25,126 bases of DNA from an uncultured Prevotellaceae bacterium (GCA_900541935.1 UQLZ01000033.1:1-25126), one strand, 5' to 3'. Shown: positions 5,891-14,980, counted from the stretch's first letter. The notes: generated from the sequence alone by a model not told the origin. Translations and numbers: made by a program.

Positions 5891-7498
5891 GTGAAATATT
5901 ATATTCTATTTGTATTATTATTTTGTATTGGATGTGTTTCTGTTCCATTTGATTCTTCTGTGTCTATGCTGCTTGAAGAGTTAGATGACAGTATATCCAA
6001 TCGTCATATTATCGAGAGCCGTAAATTGCTTGCCCTTGAAAATTTAAAGAAAAAGGCAAAAGAAAATTTTCCGGGCAATAGGATTGCTGTTTATGGAAAG
6101 TTATATAAAGAATATCTGAATTTTGATGTTGATTCTGCCATATTTTATGCTATGAAAGAAGAAAAGCAGGCTGTTTCTGATGGCCTGTCTGGTGCGGTTA
6201 TTGATGCGAGGTTGAATATACAGAGTGCTTATAATCTTGCCGGTCAGTATGTTGAATCTTTAAGAATGCAGAATCGGCTTGATACCTTTAGAATGAGCAA
6301 TGAGCAAAAGCGTCGCTATTATTATAATCGTAGGGTACTTTATGGGGGACTGCAGGAAGGTGCTGTTATCGACAGTATCCGTATAGCGTATAGTAACGTT
6401 GTCAATCATTCAATTGGCAGGATGTTTGAACTAACCAACAAAGAGTCGGTTGATTATCTTTTTTTATGGGCGAACTATATTTGTGATAATGGAGGAGATG
6501 CCAAATCGTGTATAAATAAAATCAAATCAAGACTTGATGAGGGTGATTTGTCCTTGCATTATACTGCTATTTCATACTATTTGCTATCTCATTTATATTT
6601 GCATATCGATGATAGACAAAACGCACTTAAATGTCTTGCAAGAAGTGCTATATTTGATATGTCAATTCCGGTTAGAGAGCACAGGTCGCTATATGAATTG
6701 GCAGCGATGCTATATGAGGAAGGAGATGTTGAGAGAGCCTATAGGTATATTGATACTTCACTTGATGATATTTTCAGGGCTAAAGCAAAAATGCAACTTA
6801 AATCAGTTGAGGAGGTTATGCCGTCGATTTCTTCTGCTTTTTCTGCAAAAAAAGAAATGGACAGAATGCGTCAAAATTACTTTTCAATTGCTCTCGTTTT
6901 TGTCTTGTTGCTGCTTGTTGCTGCTGTCTATTTTATCTATTCTGAGAAAAGGAAGGTGGACAAAGCGAGAAAATCTCTTGAAAAACTTGTTGCTGAATTG
7001 CACGATACTAATGCGAAACTCAAAGAGGCTAATCAGTTAAAGGAATTATATATTGGCCAGTATGTTGATTTATGCTCTTCTTATATTGGTCAACTGGAGA
7101 AATTCAGGAGTCATTTGATTAATGTTGCCCGCACAAAAGGATTAGAAAAAACGCTTTCTGCTCTAAAGTCGCCGGCTGTTGTTAATGAGGAATTATCTGA
7201 TTTCTATCGGATTTTTGACGAGTCATTCCTTTCTATTTATCCTAACTTTGTAGATGATTTCAATTCGCTTTTGATGCCGGAATTCAGGGGAGTGAAAGTA
7301 ACCAGTGGATTAAATACAGAACTTAGGGTTTTTGCCTTGATACGCTTAGGTATTGACGATTCTGCTAAAATTGCAGAATTCTTGCGTCGATCAGTTTCTA
7401 CCATATATAATTATCGGGTCAAATATAGAAATATGGCTAATGGTAGCCGAAGTGAATTTGAAATAAAGGTAAAGACAATTGGCGGAAGGGCTAATTAG
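5891..7498 (+). CDS. DUF6377-type membrane-tethered transcriptional regulator
   Basis: A 535-residue protein matching the layout of Bacteroidetes DUF6377 proteins. It has a hydrophobic N-terminus (FVLLFCIGC, a signal peptide or possibly a lipobox at Cys15), a helical TPR-like region at about residues 25-325, one membrane span at about 331-350, a coiled coil at about 352-390 (EKLVAELHDTNAKLKEANQL) and a C-terminal part with TELRVFALIRLGIDDSAKIA then SVSTIYNYRVKYRN, a helix-turn-helix-like segment at about 475-513. I infer a periplasmic sensor and cytosolic DNA-binding end. The start is GTG; no suitable ATG is nearby in frame. It stands just upstream of the GH97 gene, so regulation of the glycosidase genes is plausible but unproven. 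Confidence 0.85.
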   Translation: MKYYILFVLLFCIGCVSVPFDSSVSMLLEELDDSISNRHIIESRKLLALENLKKKAKENFPGNRIAVYGKLYKEYLNFDVDSAIFYAMKEEKQAVSDGLSGAVIDARLNIQSAYNLAGQYVESLRMQNRLDTFRMSNEQKRRYYYNRRVLYGGLQEGAVIDSIRIAYSNVVNHSIGRMFELTNKESVDYLFLWANYICDNGGDAKSCINKIKSRLDEGDLSLHYTAISYYLLSHLYLHIDDRQNALKCLARSAIFDMSIPVREHRSLYELAAMLYEEGDVERAYRYIDTSLDDIFRAKAKMQLKSVEEVMPSISSAFSAKKEMDRMRQNYFSIALVFVLLLLVAAVYFIYSEKRKVDKARKSLEKLVAELHDTNAKLKEANQLKELYIGQYVDLCSSYIGQLEKFRSHLINVARTKGLEKTLSALKSPAVVNEELSDFYRIFDESFLSIYPNFVDDFNSLLMPEFRGVKVTSGLNTELRVFALIRLGIDDSAKIAEFLRRSVSTIYNYRVKYRNMANGSRSEFEIKVKTIGGRAN

Positions 7499-7590
7499 TT
7501 ACTACTATTTAGAATATTATTAATTATATTAATTTGCTAATCTATAGTGTGATAGAATAATTAATTAACTACTATTATAGCAAAATGCTA

Positions 7591-7620
7591 TTGACAATTG
7601 AAAATGAAGTTGTAACTTTG
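7591..7620 (+). promoter_or_regulatory. Promoter of the GH97 gene
   Basis: TTG at 7591-7593, a 19-base spacer and TAACTTTG at 7613-7620 are an excellent match to the Bacteroidetes housekeeping promoter. The transcript would carry an untranslated leader of about 100 bases before the ATG at 7728. Confidence 0.8.
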
Positions 7621-7727
7621 AAAATGCAAAGGAGAACTAATTTGCTTTTGTAAAACCAATAAATGAAAAATTGGATTCACCTTAATTTACTCACTAAAAA
7701 TTAATACATTAAAATCATATTAGCACT

Positions 7728-9878
7728 ATGAAAAAAATCTTCCTATCAATGCTTGCTTTTGTGGCAACTGCTGGGTTTGCCGCAGAGGTGCAAAAATCGC
7801 CAGACGGTAATTTGTCGCTCTCTTTTGATGTAAATGAGAACGGCGCACCTGTCTATTCTGTTGACTTTAAAGGAATGTCAGTTATTAGCCCAAGTACTCT
7901 TGGTGTTGAACTTATAAAAGGAGAGTCCTTCCTTGATAAGTTTAAGGTTGAAAAAGTTACAAGGTCTTCTTTTGACGAAACTTGGACTCCTGTTTGGGGA
8001 GAGACCAAGACTATCCGTAATAACTATAATGAAATGGCTGTACGTTTGTCTCAAAATGCCGAAGGCAAGGAGAGAGAGATGATTATACGTTTCAGAGTTT
8101 TCAACGACGGTGTGGGATTTAGGTATGAGTGGCCTGAGCAGGCTAACCTTAACTATTTTGTTATTAAGGAAGAGCGTACTCGTTTTACTTTGACTGGTGA
8201 CCATAAGTCTTTCTGGATTCCTGGTGATTATGATACTCAGGAATATGACTATTGTGTATGCAAATTGTCGGAAATCAGAAAAGAAATGTCAAAATATCTC
8301 AATCCTGATAATGCTTCTACAACTGTTTTCTCACCGACAGGTGTTCAAACTTCATTACAGATGAAGACTGATGATGGCTTGTATATCAATATACATGAGG
8401 CTGCGTGCGTAAATTATTCTACTATGCACCTGAATTATGATGAGAAAGCGAATGCGTTCGAGTCATGGCTTACTCCAGATGCGAGAGGTAATAAAGGATA
8501 CATGATGTCGCCTTGCATTTCTCCTTGGAGAACAGTTATGGTTGTTGATGATGCTCGCAAGGTTCTCGACTCTAAAATTATTCTTAACCTTAACGAGCCT
8601 TGCAAGATTGAAGACACTTCTTGGATTCATCCAACAAAATATATGGGCGTTTGGTGGGAGATGATTACAGGTAAAGGTACTTGGGCTTATTCTGACGCAA
8701 CAGCAGTTAATCTTGACAGCGTTGACTATAAGAATATGAAGCCGAATGTTACTCACTCTGCAAATAATGCAAACGTTAAGAAATATATCGATTTCGCTTC
8801 TGAGCATGGATTTGACCAATTGCTTGTTGAAGGTTGGAATATCGGTTGGGAGGACTGGATTGGAAATGAAAAAGATTATGTCTTTGACTTCCAAACACCT
8901 TATCCAGATTTTGATATCGCAATGCTTAATAAGTATGCGCAAGATAGAAATATGAAGTTGATGATGCACCATGAAACATCTGGTTCATTGCGTAACTATG
9001 AGCGTCACATGGAGGATGCTTATAACTTGATGAACAAGTATGGCTATGATGCCGTTAAGAGCGGTTATGTTGGCAATATCTTGCCACGCGGCGAGCACCA
9101 CTATGGTCAATGGGCAAATAACCACTATCTATACGCAATCAAAGAGGCTGCTAAGCATAAAATTATGGTAAATGCCCATGAGGCTACCCGTCCTACAGGG
9201 CTTTGCAGAACTTATCCAAACCTTGTTGGTAACGAAAGTGCGAGAGGTACAGAATATCAGGCATTCGGAGGAACTATGCCTCATCACGTGACAATCCTTC
9301 CGTTTACTCGCTTGCAGGGTGGTCCGATGGATTATACTCCTGGTATCTTCTGCATGGATTTGTCATCATTCGTTCCAGGACAGAAGTCAAAGGTGAATTC
9401 AACACTATGTAATCAATTGGCGCTATATGTAACTATGTACTCTCCGCTACAAATGGCAGCAGACCTACCTGAGCATTATCAGAAATATATGGATGCATTC
9501 CAGTTTATCAAAGATGTTGCGGTTGATTGGGATGAAAGCAAATATCTCTCTGCTGAACCAGGAGAATATATCATTGCAGCCCGTAAAGAGAAGGGTGGAG
9601 AGCGTTGGTTCGTTGGCGGCGTTACAAATGGAGATGCGCGCACAATGCCTGTTGCTTTCGATTTCTTGGATGCAGGTCGCAAATACGTTGCAACAGTATA
9701 TGCTGATGCTAAAGACGCAGATTACGAGAAAAACCCTGAAAAGTATGTAATAACAAAGGGTCTTGTAACTTCTAAGGATGCTGTAAAAATGTATATGGCA
9801 AGAGGTGGCGGTTTCGCTATCAGTCTTGTTCCTGCATCTGATTCTGACAAAAAAATCAAGAAACTCAAAATTAAATAA
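7728..9878 (+). CDS. susB: GH97 alpha-glucosidase, SusB-like (inverting type)
   Basis: A 716-residue secreted glycoside hydrolase of family 97 strongly resembling SusB of Bacteroides thetaiotaomicron, which releases glucose from alpha-glucans in the periplasm with inversion. Residues 1-18 are a signal peptide (MKKIFLSMLAFVATAGFA). The N-terminal beta-sandwich covers about 20-290, the catalytic barrel about 300-600, and a C-terminal sandwich follows. Visible conserved acids are Glu368 (VEGW), Glu416 (HHETSG), Glu485 (NAHEATRPTG), Glu503 and Glu509 (GNESARGTE), aligning at a constant offset of 23 with the SusB residues as I remember them. The region KSGYVGN lacks the aspartate nucleophile of retaining GH97 enzymes. 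It is monocistronic between its own promoter and terminator. No susC/susD is beside it, so the exact substrate is open. Confidence 0.95.
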   Translation: MKKIFLSMLAFVATAGFAAEVQKSPDGNLSLSFDVNENGAPVYSVDFKGMSVISPSTLGVELIKGESFLDKFKVEKVTRSSFDETWTPVWGETKTIRNNYNEMAVRLSQNAEGKEREMIIRFRVFNDGVGFRYEWPEQANLNYFVIKEERTRFTLTGDHKSFWIPGDYDTQEYDYCVCKLSEIRKEMSKYLNPDNASTTVFSPTGVQTSLQMKTDDGLYINIHEAACVNYSTMHLNYDEKANAFESWLTPDARGNKGYMMSPCISPWRTVMVVDDARKVLDSKIILNLNEPCKIEDTSWIHPTKYMGVWWEMITGKGTWAYSDATAVNLDSVDYKNMKPNVTHSANNANVKKYIDFASEHGFDQLLVEGWNIGWEDWIGNEKDYVFDFQTPYPDFDIAMLNKYAQDRNMKLMMHHETSGSLRNYERHMEDAYNLMNKYGYDAVKSGYVGNILPRGEHHYGQWANNHYLYAIKEAAKHKIMVNAHEATRPTGLCRTYPNLVGNESARGTEYQAFGGTMPHHVTILPFTRLQGGPMDYTPGIFCMDLSSFVPGQKSKVNSTLCNQLALYVTMYSPLQMAADLPEHYQKYMDAFQFIKDVAVDWDESKYLSAEPGEYIIAARKEKGGERWFVGGVTNGDARTMPVAFDFLDAGRKYVATVYADAKDADYEKNPEKYVITKGLVTSKDAVKMYMARGGGFAISLVPASDSDKKIKKLKIK

Positions 9879-9906
9879 GTCCATTTTTAGGTAAATTATT
9901 AAGGTC

Positions 9907-9940
9907 AAAAGGCGTGTCAATAATATCTGACACGCCTTTT
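9907..9940 (+). terminator. Terminator of the GH97 gene
   Basis: A perfect 13-bp stem, AAAAGGCGTGTCA 9907-9919 and TGACACGCCTTTT 9928-9940, with an 8-base loop. The A/T ends give a short T run on both strands, so it may work in both directions. Confidence 0.88.
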
Positions 9941-10111
9941 GTTTATAAGGAGAAAAAATTTCTTAATGGTTGCTGTGGAGTTATTGGAAATTAAACTATT
10001 GCTGACATTAAATTGATTCCAAAAGTTTTTATTGTAAAATATTAATTTAAGGGTAATAATAGTCTTTTTCATGGAAAAATGACATTAAGAGTGATTTTTT
10101 TGAGAAATTTC

Positions 10112-10142
10112 TTGCAGATTTAAAATTTGTTGCCTATCTTTG
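10112..10142 (+). promoter_or_regulatory. Promoter of tRNA-Asp
   Basis: TTG at 10112-10114, a 20-base spacer and TATCTTTG at 10135-10142. The predicted start lies about 12 bases before the mature tRNA end. Confidence 0.7.
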
Positions 10143-10160
10143 CACTCGCAAAACAGCAAT

Positions 10161-10234
10161 GGTGTGGTAGTTCAGTTGGTTAGAATACATGCCTGTCACG
10201 CATGGGGTCGCGGGTTCGAGTCCCGTCCGCACCG
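10161..10234 (+). tRNA. trnD: tRNA-Asp (anticodon GTC)
   Basis: A complete 74-base cloverleaf. The acceptor stem GGTGTGG pairs with CCGCACC (one G-T pair), with discriminator G at 10234. The anticodon stem is CATGC/GCATG around loop CTGTCAC, giving anticodon GTC. The T arm is CGCGGGTTCGAGTCCCG-like. The 3' CCA is not encoded. The sequence is close to bacterial tRNA-Asp throughout. A terminator follows immediately, so this is a single-gene transcript. Confidence 0.97.
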
Positions 10235-10235
10235 C

Positions 10236-10265
10236 AAAAAGATCGAGTCCTCTCGGTCTTTTTTT
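10236..10265 (+). terminator. Terminator of tRNA-Asp
   Basis: GATCGAG 10241-10247 pairs with CTCGGTC 10252-10258 (one G-T pair) around loop TCCT, flanked by five A upstream and seven T downstream. Confidence 0.88.
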
Positions 10266-10313
10266 GTATATATGGAGGAAGTTCTGATGGCATAGGAAAA
10301 GCCTAATGCTATT

Positions 10314-10346
10314 AAAAAAGCCAGTATCCTTTCGATACTGGCTTTT
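10314..10346 (-). terminator. Terminator of the small cysteine-rich protein gene
   Basis: A perfect stem, GCCAGTATC 10320-10328 with GATACTGGC 10334-10342, extended by AAAA/TTTT, with a 5-base loop. Read on the minus strand it ends in a run of six T, placed 20 bases after the stop codon at 10366. Confidence 0.85.
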
Positions 10347-10365
10347 GTTGTTATTTACTGCTTCT

Positions 10366-10671
10366 TTATCTTCGTGGGCAGTTCCTTTGATTCTTTTGCT
10401 TTGGACATTTGTTTGGGCAATTCTGCTTCTTTGGGCAGTTCTCAGGATTGTTATAGTATGGGCAATCCTTTCGAGGGCATTCGCCGGTACATTTGTCGCA
10501 ACGGTTAGGACAATCCTTGTAGTATGGACATTGCTGGTTGCAGTTTGCTTGTCTTGGACATTCTTTTCTTGGGCAGTTGTTATTGTTCGGGCACTGGTTT
10601 GCTGCATATACGGCTGATGCTGTCCCGATGCATATAATAGCCGCAAATAATATTGCAATTAGTCTTTTCAT
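10366..10671 (-). CDS. Small secreted cysteine-rich repeat protein
   Basis: A 101-residue exported protein of unknown function. Residues 1-24 are a signal peptide (MKRLIAILFAAIICIGTASA, cleavage near VYA-A). The mature part of about 77 residues has 14 cysteines spaced two to eight residues apart, most in Cys-Pro pairs, with basic and Asn/Gln-rich spacers (CPNNNN, CPRKE, CPYYKD, CPNR). Such density suggests disulfide cross-linking or metal binding; this is inference. It has its own promoter (10710-10739) and terminator (10314-10346), so it is an independent gene. A longer overlapping frame on the same strand would run through the tRNA and is rejected. I do not recognise a named family. Confidence 0.85.
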   Translation of the reverse strand: MKRLIAILFAAIICIGTASAVYAANQCPNNNNCPRKECPRQANCNQQCPYYKDCPNRCDKCTGECPRKDCPYYNNPENCPKKQNCPNKCPKQKNQRNCPRR

Positions 10672-10709
10672 ACCAATGTGTTTTTAATAATTTCCTAAAT
10701 CTATATTTG

Positions 10710-10739
10710 CAAATTTAGTGATTGTTTGTTTAATACCAA
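10710..10739 (-). promoter_or_regulatory. Promoter of the small cysteine-rich protein gene
   Basis: On the minus strand, TTG at 10739-10737, a 19-base spacer and TAAATTTG at 10717-10710. This is a full match to the Bacteroidetes consensus with canonical spacing, about 40 bases before the start codon. Confidence 0.75.
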
Positions 10740-10912
10740 ATATGGCTAATTGGAAAACTTGTCATTTTATCGTTTTTTAGCATTTTTTTGCGGGATGCTT
10801 TTGAATTAGGTAAGTTGTTGATATACAAGTGATAAATGCTATATGCAGTAGTAAAAAAGTAGTGAGTAAAGTATGTTTTATAACATATAGTATTATTGCT
10901 GAGGGTGTTTTC

Positions 10913-10943
10913 TTGATAAAAATCGTTATTGGCTTTTACTTTG
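10913..10943 (+). promoter_or_regulatory. Promoter of the GH3-GH43 operon
   Basis: TTG at 10913-10915, a 20-base spacer and TTACTTTG at 10936-10943, one base from TAnnTTTG. The start codon at 10960 is only 17 bases beyond, implying a very short leader. Confidence 0.5.
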
Positions 10944-10959
10944 CCGAAAAATCCATAAT

Positions 10960-13248
10960 ATGAGAAGATACCTATACATATTACCAGTTTTATTATTTTG
11001 TTTTGTGTTAGCAGAAGGAAAAAACAATTATAGATTTACTTCTGCTGAGTTAAAAGGAAAAACAAAAAAGGAGTTTATTGATGGATTGCTTGGCCGGATG
11101 ACTGTTGAGGAAAAAATCGGGCAGTTGAATTTGCCAGGTTATGGGAATGTTGAGCCTGATGCAAAGAAAAGTGATATAGCTAGCCGAATCCGCAGAGGAG
11201 AAGTAGGTGGTATATTTAATATTAATGGACTAAAATCCATAAGGGCATTGCAAGAAGTTGCTGTTAAGGAAAGTCGCTTGGGCATTCCTATTATAATAGG
11301 TGCTGATGTTTGCTCCGGATATAAGACGGGTTTTCCGATACCTATGGGTATGGCTTGCTCTTTTAAGCCCGAAAATGTTGAAAAGGCAGCCAGAATATCG
11401 TCGGAAGAAGCGACTACCGGAGGTGTTTGCTGGACATATAGTCCAATGGTTGATATCAGTAGAGATGCCCGTTGGGGACGTTCTCGCGAAGGAGCAGGAG
11501 AGGATCCTTTTCTTGGTTCAGATATGGCCAAGGCGTGGGTTCGCGGATATCAAGGTGACGATCTGTCAGCAAATAATACAATGATGGCATGTGTAAAGCA
11601 TTTTGCTCTTTATGGTGCTGCTGAGTCTGGTCGCGACTATAATCCAGTAGATATGAGCAGAGTAACAGCAATGAACTACTATCTTGAACCGTATAAAGCA
11701 TCGATAGAGGCAGGAGTTGGAAGTGTGATGACTTCTTTTAATGAGTTTGAAAGCGTTCCTGCAACAGGTCATTCTTGGTTACTTAAAGATATACTGCGTG
11801 ACGCTTGGGGTTTTGAAGGTTTTGTTGTATCAGACTATACGGCAATACTGGAAATGGTAAATCATGGTGTTGGCGATAAAGATGCAGTATCGCTTCAGGC
11901 CTTGAAATGCGGTGTAGATATGGATATGATTGCTGATTTCTATAGCAGTTCATTAATAGGTTTATATAAGTCCGGGAAGGTGACGGAGGCAGAAATTGAC
12001 AATGCTTGCCGTCGAATTCTTGAGGCAAAGTTTGATTTAGGTTTGTTTCATAATCCTTATCAGTATTGTGATGAGGAAAGAGGAGAGAAGGTAATTTTCT
12101 CAGAGGCTAATTTAAGAGAGGCACGTCGCATTGCTACAGAATCCTATGTGTTATTGAAAAATGATGGCGATGTGCTTCCTCTTAAAACTGCTAAAAAAAT
12201 TGCTGTTGTTGGTCCCTTGGCGGATACAAAGGCGAATATGTGCGGTTCGTGGATTGATGTGAAAACAAATCAGCCTTACGGACTTGTAGAGGAGTTGCAG
12301 AACCGTTATAATGGGGTAGAGGTTGTTTATTCCCGCGGTGCAAACCTTGCTGATGATGAAAAGATAGAATTTAATTTCACTGACAACAAAAATAATGTAA
12401 GAAAGTTACAAGATTTAATGATCAAAGATGCAGAAAAGGTAGTTGAGGGTGCCGATGCGATTATCGTTGCCCTCGGCGAGTCTGCCTCAATGAGTGGAGA
12501 GGGAGCCAGTCGTGCTGTCCTTGAATTGCCGGAAACGCAGATGGATTTGCTTAGAAAGATGAAGGCAACGGGTAAGCCGGTAATTGTTGTCCTATTTACA
12601 GGACGTCCCCTTGCTCTTCAGAATGCAGAACCGTATGCTGATGCTATTCTCAACGTATGGATGGGAGGAACAGATGCTGCTGGTGCAATTGTTGATGTGC
12701 TTAGTGGTGCAGTTAATCCAACAGCTAAGTTGACAATGACTTTCCCGCGTGTAACAGGTCAGTGTCCTATATATTACAATCATAAGAATACTGGTCGCCC
12801 AATGGCCCCTGACGCTTGGTTTACACGCTATGTTAGCAACTATATAGATGTTGTTAATGAACCTCTTTATCCTTTTGGATACGGTTTGAGTTATTCTAAG
12901 TATGAATATGGAGATATTACTCTTGATAAGAATGAAATTAATGAAGGTGGAGCAGTTACAGCCTCGGTAAAGGTTACTAATGTTAGTGATGTTGACGGAG
13001 AGGAGATTGTTCAGTTGTATATCCACGATAAGATTCGCAGTATAACACCTCCAGTAAAGGAATTGAAAGGTTATCGCCGAGTTGCGTTGAAGGCGGGTGA
13101 GTCTAAAGTTGTTCAATTTACAATTGACAGTCAATTGCTTAAATTTTATAATTCAGAGTTGCAGTTCGTTGCAGAGCCAGGAGAGTTTGAGGTAATGATT
13201 GGTGGAAGCAGTGACAGTGTTAAGAAAGCGGTATTTACTTTGAAATAA
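10960..13248 (+). CDS. GH3 family beta-glycosidase
   Basis: A 762-residue secreted glycoside hydrolase of family 3, which releases terminal beta-linked sugars (glucose or xylose are common) from oligosaccharides by a retaining mechanism. Residues 1-19 are a signal peptide (MRRYLYILPVLLFCFVLAEG). The N-terminal barrel at about 35-360 contains RDARWGR (168-174), KHF (from Lys213) and GFVVSDY with the nucleophile Asp292. The middle alpha/beta sandwich at about 390-600 contains VALGESASMSGEGASR, holding the likely acid/base Glu, then GGTDAAGAI. The C-terminal part includes LYPFGYGLSYSKY and a fibronectin-III-like domain. Length and domain order are typical. The downstream GH43-like gene begins 7 bases later, so the two form an operon. 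Substrate cannot be fixed from the sequence. Confidence 0.95.
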   Translation: MRRYLYILPVLLFCFVLAEGKNNYRFTSAELKGKTKKEFIDGLLGRMTVEEKIGQLNLPGYGNVEPDAKKSDIASRIRRGEVGGIFNINGLKSIRALQEVAVKESRLGIPIIIGADVCSGYKTGFPIPMGMACSFKPENVEKAARISSEEATTGGVCWTYSPMVDISRDARWGRSREGAGEDPFLGSDMAKAWVRGYQGDDLSANNTMMACVKHFALYGAAESGRDYNPVDMSRVTAMNYYLEPYKASIEAGVGSVMTSFNEFESVPATGHSWLLKDILRDAWGFEGFVVSDYTAILEMVNHGVGDKDAVSLQALKCGVDMDMIADFYSSSLIGLYKSGKVTEAEIDNACRRILEAKFDLGLFHNPYQYCDEERGEKVIFSEANLREARRIATESYVLLKNDGDVLPLKTAKKIAVVGPLADTKANMCGSWIDVKTNQPYGLVEELQNRYNGVEVVYSRGANLADDEKIEFNFTDNKNNVRKLQDLMIKDAEKVVEGADAIIVALGESASMSGEGASRAVLELPETQMDLLRKMKATGKPVIVVLFTGRPLALQNAEPYADAILNVWMGGTDAAGAIVDVLSGAVNPTAKLTMTFPRVTGQCPIYYNHKNTGRPMAPDAWFTRYVSNYIDVVNEPLYPFGYGLSYSKYEYGDITLDKNEINEGGAVTASVKVTNVSDVDGEEIVQLYIHDKIRSITPPVKELKGYRRVALKAGESKVVQFTIDSQLLKFYNSELQFVAEPGEFEVMIGGSSDSVKKAVFTLK

Positions 13249-13255
13249 AAATAAT

Positions 13256-14980
13256 ATGAAAAAGATTTTTGCTATAGTAGCACTACTTGTAATAGGAAGC
13301 GTTGTCTATGCTCAAAATTTGAGAATGGATACTTATTGCAACCCTTTAAATGTTGATTATACCTATATGATTTATAATTCTGAAAAAAATATTTCTTATA
13401 GGTCAGGAGCTGATCCTGCGGTTGTTGAGTTTAGAGGCGAATATTATATGTTTGTCACTCGTTCTCATGGTTATTGGCACTCAAAGGATTTGCAGAATTG
13501 GGATTTCATAAAGGCAAACGATTGGTATCCTCAGGGCTGTAACGCCCCTGCCGCACATAACTATAAGGATTCTGTTCTGTATGTATGTGGAGATCCGTCA
13601 GGTTGCATGAGTGTTATGTACTCTGATGACCCGAAATCAGGAAATTGGAAGGCTCATCCAGGAATCTTGTTCGATTTGCAGGACCCGGACTTGTTCATTG
13701 ATGATGACGGTAGGGCGTATATGTTCTGGGGTTCTTCAAATGTTTTTCCAATTAGAGGAATGGAACTTGACCCGAACCGCCGATTTTTGCCGAAGTCAGA
13801 AAGAAAGGAACTTTTCGGACTTGACCTTGCCAATCACGGTTGGGAGAGATTTGGTGAAAATCATACAACAGATACGAATTTAGGAGGATTTATAGAAGGT
13901 CCGTGGCTGACAAAGCATAATGGCAAGTACTATATGCAGTATGCGGCTCCTGGTACGGAGTTTAATGTTTATGGTGACGGTGTTTATGTTGCTGATTCTC
14001 CTATGGGACCTTATACATACCAGAAGCATAATCCTGTTTCATATAAGCCTGGTGGTTTTATGAATGGAGCAGGTCATGGTAGTACCGTTCTTGGTCCGGG
14101 CAATATGTATTGGCACTTTACTTCTATGGCTTTGGCAATCAATGTTGGTTGGGAGCGTCGTCTGTGTATGTTCCCAATGGGCTTCGATAAGGATGGCATC
14201 ATGTACTGTGACACTCGTTTTGGGGATTATCCACGTTATGCACCGGCAGTTGCAGGAAAGCGTGGTGAATTTAGAGGCTGGATGCTCGTTTCTTATAAGA
14301 AAGGGGTAACAGCATCTTCTGAAGTTGACGGAAATGTTGCGGCTGGTCTAACAGATGAAAAGACGAAGTCTTTCTGGTTGGCTTCTTCTAATGATGATAG
14401 CCAATGGGTTTGCATAGACCTTGAAAAACCGACAACGGTTTGTGCCGTTCAAGTGAATTTCCATGATTATAAGAGTGATATGTATGGCAGATACACAGGC
14501 CTTTATCACAGGTATTATATCGAAGGCTCTTTAGATGGCAAGGAGTGGCATAAGATTATTGATAAGTCACGCAGTTTCAAAGATACACCTAATGACTATA
14601 CAGAACTCGATGTTCCAGAAAAGGTGCGTTTTGTTAGGTACAAGAATGTTAAGGTGCCTACACCATCTCTTGCTATTTCTGAAATAAGAGTATTTGGTAA
14701 TGGAGAAGGCAAGGCTCCTGCAAAGCCGAAAGGCTTCAAGGCCGTCCGTCAGGATGATAAGAGGGATATTGCCATCTCTTGGAATCCAGTAAAGGGTGCA
14801 CAGGGATATAATGTTCTTTGGGGAATTGCTCCTGATAAATTGTATAGTTCATGGATGGTTTATGATAAGAATGAATTATTTATGAAATCGCTAACAGTAG
14901 GTCAAAGTTATTATTTTGCGATAGAAACATTTAACGAAAATGGTGTGTCTGAAGTTACAGAACCGATTTTAGTTGAATAA
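13256..14980 (+). CDS. GH43-like glycosidase with discoidin (CBM32-like) and FN3 domains
   Basis: A 574-residue secreted protein. Residues 1-19 are a signal peptide (MKKIFAIVALLVIGSVVYA). A five-bladed-propeller glycosidase domain of the GH43 type spans about 25-340, with candidate catalytic acids Asp53 (SGADPAV), Asp143 (LQDPDLF) and Glu214 (FIEGPW). A discoidin (F5/8 type C) domain spans about 350-475 (SFWLASSNDDSQWVCIDL, ISEIRVFG), and a fibronectin-III-like domain about 485-574. GH43 enzymes act on arabinose-, xylose- or galactose-containing glycans; this arrangement resembles exo-galactosidase-type subfamilies, but that is a guess. It is the second gene of the GH3 operon and is followed by a strong terminator. 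Confidence 0.88.
   Translation: MKKIFAIVALLVIGSVVYAQNLRMDTYCNPLNVDYTYMIYNSEKNISYRSGADPAVVEFRGEYYMFVTRSHGYWHSKDLQNWDFIKANDWYPQGCNAPAAHNYKDSVLYVCGDPSGCMSVMYSDDPKSGNWKAHPGILFDLQDPDLFIDDDGRAYMFWGSSNVFPIRGMELDPNRRFLPKSERKELFGLDLANHGWERFGENHTTDTNLGGFIEGPWLTKHNGKYYMQYAAPGTEFNVYGDGVYVADSPMGPYTYQKHNPVSYKPGGFMNGAGHGSTVLGPGNMYWHFTSMALAINVGWERRLCMFPMGFDKDGIMYCDTRFGDYPRYAPAVAGKRGEFRGWMLVSYKKGVTASSEVDGNVAAGLTDEKTKSFWLASSNDDSQWVCIDLEKPTTVCAVQVNFHDYKSDMYGRYTGLYHRYYIEGSLDGKEWHKIIDKSRSFKDTPNDYTELDVPEKVRFVRYKNVKVPTPSLAISEIRVFGNGEGKAPAKPKGFKAVRQDDKRDIAISWNPVKGAQGYNVLWGIAPDKLYSSWMVYDKNELFMKSLTVGQSYYFAIETFNENGVSEVTEPILVE

Noticed and set aside
8463..8972. Minus-strand open frame of 169 residues inside the GH97 gene
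   Set aside because: It is fully antisense to a well-supported SusB-like enzyme with conserved active-site residues.
10049..10075. Small hairpin TTTTTC/GAAAAA before the tRNA
   Set aside because: A short A/T-only stem with no T tract, within expectation for A/T-rich intergenic DNA.
10134..10658. A 174-residue minus-strand open frame
   Set aside because: It runs through the complete tRNA-Asp and two terminators and overlaps the cysteine-rich gene, which has a signal peptide, promoter and terminator in another frame.
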